From the NCBI GenBank assembly GCA_005239175.1, contig ML241294.1:248001-312000 (forward strand): a DNA stretch of 64,000 bases, read 5' to 3'. The stretch comes from a halophilic archaeon SHRA6. GTDB lineage: Archaea; Halobacteriota; Halobacteria; Halobacteriales; Haloferacaceae. The notes beneath the pieces are model-generated. The model was not told the origin of the DNA, ran no database searches, and worked only from the letters and a program-made list of their open reading frames with translations. Position numbers and translations under genes: made by a program. Of this stretch, positions 1 to 10,143 are shown piece after piece; within the stretch, counting starts at the first letter, position 1; each line of letters begins with the position of its first letter.

Positions 1-333
1 CACATCCGGAACATGGTCCACGGCGTCACCGATGGGTGGGAGTACCGCATGGAAGTGTACTACGCTCACTTCCCGATGCAGGTCAACGTCGAGGGCGGCG
101 ATGTGGTCATCGAGAACTTCCTCGGTGAGCGCGCGCCCCGACGGGCCCCGATTCACGGCGACACAGACGTGGAAGTCGACGGCGAGACGATCGTCCTGAG
201 CGGCCCCGACAAGGAGGCCGTTGGACAGACCGCTGCCGACATCGAACAGCTCACGAAAGTGAAAGGCAAAGACACCCGTGTGTTCCAAGACGGGGTCTAC
301 ATCACCGACAAGCCGCAGGCAGGAGGTGCCTAA
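1..333 (+). CDS. rpl6: Ribosomal protein L6 (uL6), 5'-truncated by window edge
   Basis: Large-subunit protein uL6, which sits near the sarcin-ricin loop. The reading frame is open from base 1, so the start lies upstream and only the C-terminal 110 residues are visible. They hold the second uL6 domain, including the FLGERAPRR segment and the [12 protein letters not shown] strand. The TAA stop (331-333) shares its last A with the ATG of the next gene. Position before L32e is the standard archaeal spc-operon order. Partial only because of the window edge. Confidence 0.95.
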   Translation, partial: HIRNMVHGVTDGWEYRMEVYYAHFPMQVNVEGGDVVIENFLGERAPRRAPIHGDTDVEVDGETIVLSGPDKEAVGQTAADIEQLTKVKGKDTRVFQDGVYITDKPQAGGA

Positions 334-1058
334 TGGCTGACGAACCCACTGAGCTCGAAGACATCAGCGGCGTCGGTCCATCGAAAGCAGAGGCGCTCCG
401 ATCGGCCGGCTACGAGACCATCGAGGACGTACAGGCAGCGAGCCAATCGGAGCTCTCGGAGGTCGACGGGGTCGGCAACGCGCTCGCAGCGCGGATTAAA
501 GCCGACGTCGGCGGCCTCGAGGTCTCCGAAGAGGCCGAAGCGGAAATCGAAGAGGATGAAGAGCCGGAGGCAGAGGCTGACGCGGAAGAAGACGTTGACG
601 AAGACGTCGAGACGGAACTTCGCCCGCGTGGGCACGCCGACAAAACGCCCGAACTTGACGACGATGTCGAGTCGGCGCTGAAACAAAAGCGCCGTGAGGG
701 TAAGCCGGCGTTCCGACGGCAGGATTACCATATGAAAAAGCGGACGCCCGAATCGTGGCGTCGTCCCCGTGGCGGGCTTTCGAAGCAGCGCCGCGGAATC
801 AAGGGCAAGGGCCCGAAGGTCGAGTCGGGGTACCGAACCCCGAAGGCCGCCCGTGGACTCCACCCAAGCGGCTTCGAGGAGGTCCATGTGCACAACACTG
901 ACGACCTCGAAGGCGTCGACGGCGACACGCAGGCGGTCCGAATTGCCTCCACTGTTGGCGCCCGAAAGCGCGAACAGATCGAGGAGGTCTGTGAGGACGA
1001 GGAGATCCGCGTTCTCAACCCAACCTACATTGAAGTAGAGGTGGACGCCGATGAGTGA
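333..1058 (+). CDS. rpl32e: Ribosomal protein L32e with N-terminal HhH extension
   Basis: Archaeal/eukaryal-specific large-subunit protein (241 aa). The first ~55 residues form a helix-hairpin-helix-like segment ([20 protein letters not shown], then [12 protein letters not shown]). A very acidic linker (~65-95) follows, then the basic L32e core (~125-235, with RRPRGG and [12 protein letters not shown]). Haloarchaeal L32e proteins are known for such an N-terminal extension. The start ATG overlaps the L6 stop by one base, with GGAGGTG at 322-328 as a clear ribosome-binding site. The 3' end overlaps rpl19e by 8 bp, implying translational coupling. Confidence 0.96.
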   Translation: MADEPTELEDISGVGPSKAEALRSAGYETIEDVQAASQSELSEVDGVGNALAARIKADVGGLEVSEEAEAEIEEDEEPEAEADAEEDVDEDVETELRPRGHADKTPELDDDVESALKQKRREGKPAFRRQDYHMKKRTPESWRRPRGGLSKQRRGIKGKGPKVESGYRTPKAARGLHPSGFEEVHVHNTDDLEGVDGDTQAVRIASTVGARKREQIEEVCEDEEIRVLNPTYIEVEVDADE

Positions 1059-1509
1059 TCTGAAAGCACAGCGGCGGCTTGCAGCCGACATTCTCGACGT
1101 CGGCAAACGCCGCGTGTGGTTCGACCCAGAGGAACAGGGAGAGATCGCCGAAGCGATCACGCGAGACGACATTCGCGATCTCATCGAGCAAGGAACGATC
1201 CGCGCGAAGGACGCAAAGACGAACTCGCGCGGCCGCGCCCGCGAACGGCAGGCAAAGCGTTCCTACGGCCACCGGAAGGGAGCGGGTTCCCGGAAGGGGA
1301 AAGCCGGCGCTCGACAGAACAAAAAAGACGCGTGGATGACGCGAATCCGCGCCCAGCGTGCCCGTTTGAAGGAACTCCGAGACGAGGGCACGATCGACAG
1401 AACGCAGTACCGAGAGACGTACAACAAAGCCAGCGGTGGCGAGTTTGATGACGTCGAGCGGCTCGAAGCGTTCATCGAGAACAACTTCGGAATTGAGGTG
1501 TCAGACTAA
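1051..1509 (+). CDS. rpl19e: Ribosomal protein L19e
   Basis: Large-subunit protein (152 aa) found only in archaea and eukaryotes. It starts with the typical [12 protein letters not shown]...GKRRVWFDP, followed by the Arg/Lys-rich [12 protein letters not shown] and [15 protein letters not shown] stretches that contact rRNA. The acidic C-terminus is typical of halophiles. The start lies inside the end of rpl32e (8-bp overlap) and the TAA stop shares its final A with the rpl18 ATG. Confidence 0.96.
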   Translation: MSDLKAQRRLAADILDVGKRRVWFDPEEQGEIAEAITRDDIRDLIEQGTIRAKDAKTNSRGRARERQAKRSYGHRKGAGSRKGKAGARQNKKDAWMTRIRAQRARLKELRDEGTIDRTQYRETYNKASGGEFDDVERLEAFIENNFGIEVSD

Positions 1510-2063
1510 TGGCAACAGGACCACGATACAAGGTGCCGATGCGACGGCGCCGAGAGGTCCGGACGGATTACCACCAGAGGTTGCGCCTGTTGAAATCGGG
1601 CAAGCCTCGCCTGGTCGCCCGGGTGAGCAATGCCCACGTCAGGGCGCAGCTGGTTACCCCCGGACCGAACGGCGACGAAACGCACGCAGCAGCGTCGAGC
1701 GAGGATCTCGCGGAGTACGGCTGGGAGGCCCCAACGGGGAACCTTCCAAGCGCGTACCTCACGGGATACCTCCTCGGCTCGCGTGCGGTCGAGGCAGGTC
1801 TCGAAGAGGCCGTCCTCGACATCGGCCTGAACACGGCGACACCCGGAAACAAGGTGTTTGCCGTACAGGAAGGAGCGATCGACGCAGGGCTCGAAATTCC
1901 ACACAGCGACAATGTACTCGCAGACTGGTCGCGGACGCGCGGCGAGCATATCGCCGACTACGCCGAGCAGCTCGAGGAGCCGCTGTACAGCGGGGATTTC
2001 GACGCAACAGAACTACCCGAGCACTTCGATGATGTGCTCGCGACACTACAGGAGGACGCATGA
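1509..2063 (+). CDS. rpl18: Ribosomal protein L18 (uL18)
   Basis: 5S-rRNA-binding large-subunit protein (184 aa). The N-terminus [24 protein letters not shown] is the archaeal/eukaryal (L5-type) signature, and [18 protein letters not shown] is the uL18 core strand. It starts on the A of the preceding stop and overlaps rps5 by 4 bp (ATGA). Confidence 0.96.
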   Translation: MATGPRYKVPMRRRREVRTDYHQRLRLLKSGKPRLVARVSNAHVRAQLVTPGPNGDETHAAASSEDLAEYGWEAPTGNLPSAYLTGYLLGSRAVEAGLEEAVLDIGLNTATPGNKVFAVQEGAIDAGLEIPHSDNVLADWSRTRGEHIADYAEQLEEPLYSGDFDATELPEHFDDVLATLQEDA

Positions 2064-2707
2064 GCCAACGCAACAACGACGGCTGGGAGCCACGAACGCG
2101 GCTCGGCCGAAAGGTGCAGGCCGGCGACATCACGACGATGGAGCAGGCACTCGCCTCGGGGCTCCCACTCAAGGAGCCACAGATCGTCGACCAACTCCTC
2201 CCGGGGCTGGAAGACGAAGTGCTTGACATCAATATGGTCCAGCGAATGACCGACTCGGGCCGCCGTGTCAAGTTCCGCTGTGTCGTCGCGGTCGGTAACC
2301 GCGACGGCTACCTCGGCTACGCACAGGCCCGCGACGACCAGGTTGGTGGCGCAATTCAGAAGGCGATCGATGTCGCCAAGCTGAACGTCATCAAGGTCGA
2401 TCGCGGCTCAGGGTCGTGGGAGGACCGCGCAGGCGGTGTCAACTCACTCACCCGGAAAGCGACCGGCAAAGCGGGCTCGGTCACCGTTGAGATTATGCCT
2501 GCTCCGCAGGGGCTCGGATTGGCGGCTGCAGAGACGGTTCGGGCGATCCTCGAACTCGCCGGTATCGAGGACGCGTGGACCAAATCTGACGGCAACACGC
2601 GGACGACGGTGAACCTCGCAAAAGCGACGTTCAACGCGCTCGAAAACGCTGCCCAATCTCGGACGCCACAGCGCGTTCGTGAGATTCAGCGGGAGGCTGG
2701 AGAATGA
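2060..2707 (+). CDS. rps5: Ribosomal protein S5 (uS5)
   Basis: Small-subunit decoding-fidelity protein (215 aa). The N-terminal S5 double-stranded-RNA-binding fold is visible around residues 60-125 ([23 protein letters not shown]), and the C-terminal domain around 140-200 ([30 protein letters not shown]). AGGAGG lies a few bases before the ATG, inside the end of rpl18. The ATGA overlaps at both ends point to coupled translation. Confidence 0.96.
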   Translation: MSQRNNDGWEPRTRLGRKVQAGDITTMEQALASGLPLKEPQIVDQLLPGLEDEVLDINMVQRMTDSGRRVKFRCVVAVGNRDGYLGYAQARDDQVGGAIQKAIDVAKLNVIKVDRGSGSWEDRAGGVNSLTRKATGKAGSVTVEIMPAPQGLGLAAAETVRAILELAGIEDAWTKSDGNTRTTVNLAKATFNALENAAQSRTPQRVREIQREAGE

Positions 2708-3168
2708 AGGCAGTCGTCCAGCTCCGCGGTGAGGTCAACATGAGCCACGACGTCCGTGACACGCTGTCGATGTTGAACCTCCACAGCGTCAACCACGCGA
2801 CGCTCATCCCGGACACGGAGACCTACCGCGGCATGGTTACGAAGGTCAACGACTACGTGGCCTTCGGCGAACCCTCTGCGGAAATCGTGTCGCTCCTCTT
2901 GGCGCGGCGCGGTTCGCCGGCTGAGGGCGAGGGAGACATTGACGACGAGTGGGTCGGCGAACACACCGACTACGACGACCTCGACTCGCTTGCGGAGGCA
3001 CTCATCGCCGAGGAAACAACGCTTCGCGAACAGAACCTCGCGCCAGTGCTCCGACTCCACCCCCCACGGGGCGGACACAAGGGGATCAAACACCCGGTCA
3101 AGGAAGGCGGCCAGCTCGGCCGGCACTCGACCGAAGCGATCGACAAACTCCTGGAGGCAATGCGATAA
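2704..3168 (+). CDS. rpl30: Ribosomal protein L30 (uL30)
   Basis: Large-subunit protein (154 aa), the long archaeal uL30. It has the L30 ferredoxin-like core at the N-terminus ([24 protein letters not shown]...TLIPDT) and the archaeal C-terminal extension with [20 protein letters not shown]. It overlaps rps5 by 4 bp and its TAA stop overlaps the rpl15 ATG by 1 bp. Confidence 0.96.
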   Translation: MKAVVQLRGEVNMSHDVRDTLSMLNLHSVNHATLIPDTETYRGMVTKVNDYVAFGEPSAEIVSLLLARRGSPAEGEGDIDDEWVGEHTDYDDLDSLAEALIAEETTLREQNLAPVLRLHPPRGGHKGIKHPVKEGGQLGRHSTEAIDKLLEAMR

Positions 3169-3659
3169 TGACATCGAAGAAACGACGACAACGCGGATCC
3201 AGAACGCACGGCGGCGGCACGCACAAGAACCGTCGCGGCGCCGGCCACCGGGGCGGGCGTGGGCGCGCGGGACGTGACAAACACGAACACCACAACTACG
3301 CGCCGCTCGGCAAGCACGGCTTCAAGCGACACGAGTCAGTCCAAGACACCGTCCTGGAGGTTCGTATCCAGAAACTCGACGAAGATTCGGCGCTGTACGC
3401 CGCTGACGGCGTGGCCGAAACCGACGGCGACGCGTACGTCATCGACGCGCGCGATGTTGTCGAGGACGGCTACGATGCTGATGTCGTGAAGGTGCTCGGT
3501 GGCGGCCAAGTCAGAAATGAGTTGGTCGTGACGGCTGATGCGTTCACCGCAGGCGCGGTCGAACTCATCGAGACCGCCGGCGGTGAGGCGGTGCTGTCCG
3601 AGCGCGCAGAATCGGCGGAATCAGAAGACCTATCCGAAATGGGTTCGGACGAAAAGTAA
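3168..3659 (+). CDS. rpl15: Ribosomal protein L15 (uL15)
   Basis: Large-subunit assembly protein (163 aa). The basic, glycine-rich N-terminus (KKRRQRGSRTHGGGTHKNRRGAGHRGGRG) is the archaeal uL15 signature. I chose the ATG at 3168 because it begins this signature and abuts the rpl30 stop; the frame stays open upstream to 2949 only as an overlap with rpl30. The stop lies one base before the secY ATG. Confidence 0.95.
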   Translation: MTSKKRRQRGSRTHGGGTHKNRRGAGHRGGRGRAGRDKHEHHNYAPLGKHGFKRHESVQDTVLEVRIQKLDEDSALYAADGVAETDGDAYVIDARDVVEDGYDADVVKVLGGGQVRNELVVTADAFTAGAVELIETAGGEAVLSERAESAESEDLSEMGSDEK

Positions 3660-3660
3660 C

Positions 3661-5121
3661 ATGAGTTGGAAGGAGGTCGCTGAACCGGTACTCACGCGGA
3701 TGCCTGTCGTGGCCCGTCCGACGGGCCACGTCCCGTTCAAGCGGAAGCTGCTCTGGACGGCGGGCGTCCTCGTTGTGTACTTTTTCCTGACGAACATCGC
3801 GCTGTTCGGCCTCGGCGGAGAGGGCAGCGATATCTTTGGGCAGTTCCGATCGATTCTCGCCGGCGGGCAGGGATCGATCCTGCAGGTCGGGATCGGTCCG
3901 ATCGTCACCGCATCGATCGTCTTGCAACTGTTGGGCGGTGCAAACCTCCTCGGATTAGACACGGACGATCCGCGCGATCAGGTGCTCTATCAGGGGCTGC
4001 AAAAGTTACTCGTCGTCATCGTGACGGCGATGACTGCAGCGCCGATGGTCTTTTCTGGCGGCTTCCTGCCAGCAGATCAGGCCCTTGGGGCGCAACTCGG
4101 CATTGGCACCTTCGGCGTGCAGCTCATCATCTTCGCGCAGGTGTTTGCCGGCGGGATCCTCATTTTGTTCCTCGACGAAATTGTGAGCAAATGGGGCGTC
4201 GGCTCCGGTGTTGGGCTGTTCATCATCGCAGGCGTGAGCCAGCAGCTCTTTGGCGGCTTCTTCAGCTGGTCGGCGCTCGGGACGCCGGGATTCTTCTCGA
4301 ACTGGTTCGGGATCATCACCGGCAGCGTCGAACTCGGCCCGACGTTTACCGCCGAGTGGTTCCAGTCGCTGCTGTTCGCGCCGGGTGAACTCCTTGCGTT
4401 GTTCACCACGGTGTTGATCTTCGTGGTCGTCGTCTACGCTGAGTCCGTGCGGGTCGAGATCCCGCTCAGCCACGCGCGGGTCAAGGGCGCACGTGGACGC
4501 TTCCCAGTGAAGCTCATCTACGCGTCCGTGCTGCCAATGATCCTCGTCCGTGCGCTGCAGGCAAACATCCAGTTCCTCGGACAGATCATTAACAGCCAGA
4601 CAACGATGCCGACGTGGCTCGGTGTGTACGCAGAGGGACAGCCGGTCTCTGGGTTGTTTTACTACCTCGCGCCGATCCAGAGCCGCCAGGATTGGATGTG
4701 GTTCCTCGGCTTTACCAATGCCGAGCCGTGGATGATCGGAATTCGCGTCGCGATCGACCTGACGTTCATGGTCATCGGTGGTGCGATCTTCGCGATCTTC
4801 TGGGTCGAAACGACCGGGATGGGCCCGGAGGCGACGGCTCGCCAGATCCAGAACTCGGGGATGCAGATCCCCGGCTTCCGGCGAAACCCACAGGTCGTCG
4901 AGAAGGTCATGGAGCGCTACATCCCGCAGGTCACCGTGATTGGCGGGGCGCTCGTCGGGCTGTTGGCCGTGCTGGCGAACATGCTCGGGACGATCGGGCA
5001 GGTCTCTGGAACGGGACTGCTGCTCACCGTGTCGATCACCTACAAGCTCTACGAGGAGATCGCCGAAGAGCAGCTCATGGAGATGCATCCCATGATGCGC
5101 CAGATGTTCGGCAACGATTAA
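3661..5121 (+). CDS. secY: Preprotein translocase subunit SecY
   Basis: Central pore subunit of the Sec61/SecY translocon (486 aa, about 10 membrane helices). The N-terminus WKEVAEPVLTRMPVVARPTGHVPFKRKLLWT is archaeal SecY. The plug-region serines/glycines and the cytosolic loop YAESVRVEIPLSHARVKGARGRFPVKLIYASVLP are recognisable. The ATG at 3661 follows the rpl15 TAA by one base, the usual end of the spc operon; the frame is open further upstream only through rpl15. A hairpin 10 bp after the stop probably ends the transcript. Confidence 0.96.
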   Translation: MSWKEVAEPVLTRMPVVARPTGHVPFKRKLLWTAGVLVVYFFLTNIALFGLGGEGSDIFGQFRSILAGGQGSILQVGIGPIVTASIVLQLLGGANLLGLDTDDPRDQVLYQGLQKLLVVIVTAMTAAPMVFSGGFLPADQALGAQLGIGTFGVQLIIFAQVFAGGILILFLDEIVSKWGVGSGVGLFIIAGVSQQLFGGFFSWSALGTPGFFSNWFGIITGSVELGPTFTAEWFQSLLFAPGELLALFTTVLIFVVVVYAESVRVEIPLSHARVKGARGRFPVKLIYASVLPMILVRALQANIQFLGQIINSQTTMPTWLGVYAEGQPVSGLFYYLAPIQSRQDWMWFLGFTNAEPWMIGIRVAIDLTFMVIGGAIFAIFWVETTGMGPEATARQIQNSGMQIPGFRRNPQVVEKVMERYIPQVTVIGGALVGLLAVLANMLGTIGQVSGTGLLLTVSITYKLYEEIAEEQLMEMHPMMRQMFGND

Positions 5122-5130
5122 GAGCAGTTC

Positions 5131-5152
5131 TGGAACGTAACCGGACGTTCCA
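5131..5152 (+). terminator. Hairpin terminator after secY
   Basis: Perfect 8-bp inverted repeat TGGAACGT / ACGTTCCA with a 6-nt AACCGG loop, 10 bp after the secY stop. A T-rich stretch (CTATTTTATC) follows about 15 bases later. Position at the end of the ribosomal operon supports a transcript end. Confidence 0.65.
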
Positions 5153-6783
5153 AGCGATCTTCCGCTATTTTATCGAAATTACGTAGTCGGTTCTGCGACT
5201 CGCTCGATTCTGAGTGTGAGCTATCGATCCTCTCTCGCCTTCGTGGCGTTTGATAGCGCCTTTTGGCGAAGTACTGGACGCGTTGTGGCTTCTTGATTCA
5301 CGAGTTGGTCATACACCCGCTCCACCGAGACAGCAAATACCACTGCAAAATAGCTTCCTCTGCAATAGCCTATAGTAACGTTTGCAACTCTTTGCAACAG
5401 CCATCTCGAAATGTAGTCCGAGAGAGCGTGAACCAGCAGTTCCTGAATCGAAGTGGGAAAATAATTGCAAACGGTACTATAGTTCGAGATTGTCTCTCGA
5501 AGGCGCTGGTACGTCTCTTGATTCAACCAGATAAGGCGGTCTCAGATCTTGACCGCTGGCGACGACACAACCATGCAACGGTGACAAAGGAGAAACTGTG
5601 CTCAGATCCTCAGCACATCCGACCCACACTGTCGCTATGTGGAGTAGGGGAGACACTTCGCCTTTCATTTGCCAGCGGTTTGCAGATGAATAAAATCAAA
5701 ACCCGCAGTAATACATTATTAGATTATATATTTTTAGTTTATATACTATAAATCTTATATATTATCTCATAGCTCAGCGCACTCATCAAATCAGGACAGA
5801 GTAACTACATCCTACCGAACAAGAATACTAGTCATAGTATATAGATAATTCAAATCACATGTATCTCATGATAAGGAGAGACTCAATAGCAGGCAAAATG
5901 TAACTGTAATCAAAACAATCGAATATTTTAGTAAAGTACAATTTTAGCTGTTTATTCTTAATTTTCTACAAATATATCTTATTTGCAGTCTGTATAGCAT
6001 TTTTACTAGCCAAGTTTAGTTCTCTGAGAAGCCATCGACTACTTGATAGTTTTATCCATACATATTTACAGAATATTGTCCGCCACGCACTTACGAATAA
6101 ATAGAGATCGCTTGTATCTATCTGTAGATAAATAAGATATCTAATATTAAGTTAGATATACCATTTTTCAACTATATTGAGGGTCAACAGGAGATTTTGT
6201 ATCACGAATGGAAACGAGCCGTCGATCGTGCATCTCAAACCAAGCTGCCTTCTAACCCTAGAGTGCATTCAGCTGCCAGAGACTACTACGTAATTCCAAG
6301 AGCATATCTGGGCGCTATCATTACATACGTACTTTCGTAATATCAGGGGCTAACTTGATGAAAAGAGTTGAAACGAACCTGGTGCGCAACAGCGTGCATA
6401 CAAGATTCGAGGCCATCGTATAATATACCCTTTATAAAATCAGAAATTATCTGACTGTTGGTTTCACGAATGTATTATTCGACACCGATTTTCACACCAG
6501 GGCTACGCCATCAATAATATACCGATCGATAAGGAGACTACTAACAGACCACCCAGCCAAACGCGTCTCAGCCTGGAATTGTTCTGAGTTGCGGTGCTCA
6601 CAACCGCCACCACGATCGAACACTGTCGTACAAGTTGGCGAATAGTCGCGCAGTCTCAAAAAATACGAACACGCGCGTTTCGCGTCGAAAACGACCCAAC
6701 AAGCCGGTAGCCACGTCGTATGGAATGGTCGATCGAAAAAGGTGTATAGCGACCGATGAATCGAGCCACGCACTAACTCGACG
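5153..6783. other. AT-rich gene-free island
   Basis: No convincing gene on either strand. The first 500 bases have ordinary composition and hold a MITE-like insertion (5371-5481). The flanking minus-strand frame stays open across the insertion (about 5221-5526) but I recognise no protein family in it. From about 5690 to 6480 the DNA becomes strikingly AT-rich, with frequent stops in all frames. A small inverted repeat TCAGA-N5-TCTGA lies at 6440-6454. The region resembles decayed foreign DNA between the ribosomal operon and the next block. Confidence 0.6.
5371..5481 (-). mobile_element. 111-bp MITE-like element, copy 1
   Basis: The ends are inverted repeats: TATAGTAACGTTTGCAA at 5371-5387 and TTGCAAACGGTACTATA at 5465-5481, 16 of 17 bases complementary. 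The internal ~75 bp encode no transposase. The reverse complement is identical at 110 of 111 positions to 34757-34867, so the two copies are recent relatives in opposite orientation. The ends fit insertion at a TA dinucleotide, with TA on each side. No autonomous partner element lies in this window. Confidence 0.85.
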
Positions 6784-7455
6784 TCAGGGTTGCTGTCTCA
6801 CCGAGGTCGACGACTGACAGATCGTTGTCTCGAGGAGCGCACGGTGTCCGCGACGGAGCCGCTCGGAGAGTGCCTGATGAGAGACGTCGAAGTTGGTCGC
6901 CAACTCCCCGAGCGTGACTCCCCGGGGGATATCGTAGTATCCTGTTCGAAACGCCTCGGTGAGCACCTCGTGTTGACACTTTGAGAGGCCCGTGCCGCTG
7001 TACTGTAGTGTCTCTGCAAGTTCGTTGACGTGCCGAATCGAGGGATCGAACCCTCGATCGCGCCAGACGTCGTACGCCGACGATACTGCCGCCTGATCGG
7101 GAAACAACACCCGAAAGCTCCAGCAATCGGCTGTGCCGTGCGCGTTGAGCAGTGTCCCCTTGGCCTCGACAAAGGTGTCGGTGACGGCCCGAGTCCTTGC
7201 ACACCAGGTAACTCGATAGAGTGCGTGTTCAGTGTCCACCGACAGCTGTGTGACCGAACTCGTCGTTTCGTCCGCTCGGAGGGCACTGTCTAGTCGATCA
7301 AGATCGGACGACCCAGCCCACAGGAGCGGCATCGCCCGTCTGGGCTCGTGTGCAGCAACCCGGATCGGCTCGAACACCGCGTCTGGCACGCGTTCGAACG
7401 TCTCTGTCAGCGCGAATTCCCCCGGGGAGACGAGTACGTCTACAATGGTTCCCAT
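6784..7455 (-). CDS. Bat-type HTH_10 transcriptional regulator
   Basis: Haloarchaeal regulator of the bacterio-opsin-activator (Bat) class (223 aa). The N-terminal ~150 residues resemble the sensor half found in this family (FERVPDAVFEPIRVAAHE...). The C-terminal ~55 residues are the HTH_10 DNA-binding domain: LTEAFRTGYYDIPRGVTLGELA then FDVSHQALSERLRRGHRALL. I placed the start at MGTIVDV (7455); the frame remains open further upstream but that part looks like non-coding sequence. No GAF or PAS module is obvious, so the signal is unknown. Stands alone between an AT-rich island and mscS. Confidence 0.85.
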   Translation of the reverse strand: MGTIVDVLVSPGEFALTETFERVPDAVFEPIRVAAHEPRRAMPLLWAGSSDLDRLDSALRADETTSSVTQLSVDTEHALYRVTWCARTRAVTDTFVEAKGTLLNAHGTADCWSFRVLFPDQAAVSSAYDVWRDRGFDPSIRHVNELAETLQYSGTGLSKCQHEVLTEAFRTGYYDIPRGVTLGELATNFDVSHQALSERLRRGHRALLETTICQSSTSVRQQP

Positions 7456-7690
7456 ACCGTCGAGTTGTTGGCACGCACGGATTAGTATGATATACGTATT
7501 ACCGTCGATACGCAGTGTGCGTTTTTTCGTGGGTAGTACGCTGAGATTATGTAGCTCGACATGAAAACCAAATATATCGAAAAAACGAAGCAGGGCGCCG
7601 ATGGGCCAGTTTCTCGATCGAGTAAGGTCACAGTACTGTCCGCAGTCGATAGCACAAATAGCGATCTCCAGAAATATACTAGATCCCGTA

Positions 7691-8647
7691 TCAGACCGGC
7701 CCGTCAACACCGATTCGTCCCTGCAGGTTGTGTTCGGAAGCCGGACTAATCGTAATGCCAGCGGTCTCGAGTCGCTGTTTGACCGCACTGGCATATGCCG
7801 ATCGAACGGCAAAGAGATCTCGACCGGTGGGGTCTTCAATCCAGTAGTGAACACGGACGATGACCGCATTGCCCCCGAGCTCGTCGACGTAGACTGCTGG
7901 AGCGGGGGCGGTGAGTATCATGTCCATCGATTTTGCAACCGCTTCGAGGTTGTCGATCGTCTCCTCTACGTCGTCGTCGTATGCGAGTTTAATCTTCTGT
8001 ACAACGCGATGATTTCCTCGCCCGTACGGCCGAGTGAGTTCTTTGCTCGTCAGAATGGTGTTCGGAATCGTCACAAGTTCGCCATCGGGGGTCTCGACAC
8101 GGGTGACCCTGAGCGCGATCGACTGAACGATCCCTTCGCCGTCGGCCCACTTGATGTAGTCTCCGACGTTGAACTCCGGATCGAGCACGAGTGCAATACC
8201 GCTGACGATCGAGCCAATTACCTCCTGTGCGGCGACACCAATAGCCAGCGCAACGGCACTGATGAGGAGTGCAGAATCGCTGAGCAGCCCGCCGTAGCCC
8301 GCGATGGAGATCCCAACGAGCACAGCCAGCAGAACCACAACCACCTGAAAATAGAGGAGGATGGCATTCTGCACTGTCGGATTGTTACGATTCCGTCGGC
8401 GGAGCGTTCGTTTGAGCGCGGGCTGAATGAGAAGCTGGCTGAGGAGAACCACGGCAATAAACCCAGCACTGAACCAGAGTGCTCTGAGAACGAGTGGCCA
8501 GTACTCAGCGAGTTCATTGGGTCCGACCTCAGGAGGAACGGTCGTCAACGGAATCACGACTGCTAGCATTGAACACGCTGAAACTGTTACTGGCCGTCGT
8601 ACAATTTTGGGTATTGGCATAGTGGAATCGTTGTACTCAAGCATCAA
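7691..8647 (-). CDS. MscS-family mechanosensitive channel
   Basis: Small-conductance mechanosensitive ion channel (up to 318 aa), which releases osmolytes on hypo-osmotic shock. Three hydrophobic helices occupy roughly residues 20-40, 50-75 and 95-160. The pore-lining segment is LLISAVALAIGVAAQEVIGSIVSG. The beta domain follows (VGDYIKWADGEGIVQSIALRVTRVETPDGELVTIPN), then the C-terminal alpha/beta domain. The first in-frame Met at 8647 or the one nine residues on (MPIPKIV) may be used. Confidence 0.9.
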   Translation of the reverse strand: MMLEYNDSTMPIPKIVRRPVTVSACSMLAVVIPLTTVPPEVGPNELAEYWPLVLRALWFSAGFIAVVLLSQLLIQPALKRTLRRRNRNNPTVQNAILLYFQVVVVLLAVLVGISIAGYGGLLSDSALLISAVALAIGVAAQEVIGSIVSGIALVLDPEFNVGDYIKWADGEGIVQSIALRVTRVETPDGELVTIPNTILTSKELTRPYGRGNHRVVQKIKLAYDDDVEETIDNLEAVAKSMDMILTAPAPAVYVDELGGNAVIVRVHYWIEDPTGRDLFAVRSAYASAVKQRLETAGITISPASEHNLQGRIGVDGPV

Positions 8648-8778
8648 ATGTCCGCCGAATTACTCAGCCGATCGCGCCACGGAGGTCGATCGTTCTCCAT
8701 CGAGAAGACGATGAGCTACCCAAGCGGCGGCCCTGTCAGCGGAATCAGTGACCGTCAGCGACACCTCGATTACCGGTC

Positions 8779-9759
8779 TCAGGGGGGAACAAACGGCCCA
8801 ACGGAGACCGTACGCCGGGCGATGGTCGCGGCTCGAAGGATGTACGTGACGAACAACGCCAACGGGGAAACGATGACTCCGATCCCGACGCTGACAACCA
8901 CAGGGAGGATTGAGGCCGGTACCGTGATGGAGTTTGTCCGGTAAATGAGGGTTAGTGAGATCACCGTGAGGAGAGCGAGCAGACTCGAATAAATGATCAA
9001 CCGCGAGACGGTTGCAAAATCCTGCTGGATTGCGACCGTTTTGTAGAACTGACGAATGATCGCAATCGATTCGAGCAGTTCTTCGATCGCCTGGAACTCC
9101 GTGCGGGCGGCTTCTGGGAGTGATGCGTGGTATTCGTTCTGCAGGTGGTGAACCGCGGTCATATTCACCGCGTATTGAGGACCAAGTACGACACCAAGCA
9201 CCTCAGTTACCTTCGCGTTCCGTTCGAGTTCTGCGTCAATATTGTCACCGTACTCGACCAGATCCTGCAGCGCGTCCGTGATCTCTCTCGAAGGATTCCA
9301 GTCACTGGAGTCGCTCATTGCCAAGATTCCGGAGGCACGGTCACGCAGCGTCGTCCCGACGAGCGAAAGGAAGTCGGCTGGATCGTTGGGCGTTGAGGAC
9401 ACACCAGCGAGTTCCTTGACGTGCTGACGAAAGTCGCGGGCGCCCTCGAGCCGATCAGTCAGTTGGGTAATCGAGCCAAATACCCGAGAGAGGATGAGTT
9501 GGTTAATGGAAAGCGAGATTGTCACGAGTGTCACGACCCCGGAGGCAAGTCCGCTACTAAATATCATTGCCGCAGAGCTGTTCGGGCCAATAGCGAAGAT
9601 GTCGACGAAAACGAGCGCGCCAACGATACCAGCAATCCCGATGACAAGACAGCCAGCGACGGTTTTTCGCCCTCCTTCAAACAGTACCCAGTCAGCGAGG
9701 TATTCCCATCGTGTCTCTTTGTTTCGTACGGTACTCACCGTTCGAGTGTTGGGAGTCAT
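8779..9759 (-). CDS. Conserved haloarchaeal membrane protein (paralogue A)
   Basis: Integral membrane protein of unknown function (326 aa). There are two N-terminal helices (~33-58, 64-90), a long helical soluble middle (~95-225), and two C-terminal helices (~236-260, 270-305). It is a paralogue of the protein at 13848-14843: both share a SGxxxxVSIxxSIN second helix, then a (D/E)R(L/I)..ARxFR(Q/E)x(V/L)xE stretch and an N(D/P)PxxFLS motif at matching places. Function unknown; not a known transporter fold by eye. Divided from mscS by 131 bp and on the same strand. Confidence 0.75.
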   Translation of the reverse strand: MTPNTRTVSTVRNKETRWEYLADWVLFEGGRKTVAGCLVIGIAGIVGALVFVDIFAIGPNSSAAMIFSSGLASGVVTLVTISLSINQLILSRVFGSITQLTDRLEGARDFRQHVKELAGVSSTPNDPADFLSLVGTTLRDRASGILAMSDSSDWNPSREITDALQDLVEYGDNIDAELERNAKVTEVLGVVLGPQYAVNMTAVHHLQNEYHASLPEAARTEFQAIEELLESIAIIRQFYKTVAIQQDFATVSRLIIYSSLLALLTVISLTLIYRTNSITVPASILPVVVSVGIGVIVSPLALFVTYILRAATIARRTVSVGPFVPP

Positions 9760-9819
9760 CTAATAAAGACACACAGAGCAGCCTGAAAAGCGTCTGTGGT
9801 TCCGATGGTTTGCTGCAGA

Positions 9820-10032
9820 TTACTGGTGTTTGTCGTGAACTGGGAAGGCCACATCGATCGTAGCCTTATACTCAGTAATCGAATCGCCGTCGACGTCTGC
9901 GGTGTAATCCTGCACTTCGATACCACGGATGTCGTTGACTGTTCTACTCGCCTCACGGACCGCTTCCTGTACCGCATCGTCCCACGATTCAGAAGAGGTT
10001 CCCAGCACTTTGATGATCTTGACTACTGTCAT
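9820..10032 (-). CDS. Dodecin
   Basis: Small flavin-binding protein (70 aa) that assembles into a hollow dodecamer and stores riboflavin/lumichrome; the haloarchaeal protein is the founding member. The sequence VVKIIKVLGTSSESWDDAVQEAVREASRTVNDIRGIEVQDYTADV matches the family throughout, including the flavin-stacking W and the GxxV strand. Length is typical. Stand-alone gene. Confidence 0.95.
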   Translation of the reverse strand: MTVVKIIKVLGTSSESWDDAVQEAVREASRTVNDIRGIEVQDYTADVDGDSITEYKATIDVAFPVHDKHQ

Positions 10033-10143
10033 TGTACTTCATATGCTTCTCCGTGCGGAGCCCCACTAACTATGGAGGGGTTAACGGATTTTCCAGTCGG
10101 ATTACTGCCAATTGGGGCTCGGTTGTGCACGGACCCGTCGGTT

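Noticed and set aside
330-1184. Long minus-strand frame antisense to rpl32e/rpl19e
   Set aside because: High-GC shadow of real ribosomal genes on the plus strand; its translation has no family features.
4006-5088. 360-codon minus-strand frame antisense to secY
   Set aside because: His/Arg/Asp-rich translation typical of an antisense shadow in GC-rich DNA, while secY is unmistakable.
6492-6773. Minus-strand frame of 93 codons in the AT-rich gap
   Set aside because: No codon-use or protein-family support, no promoter seen.
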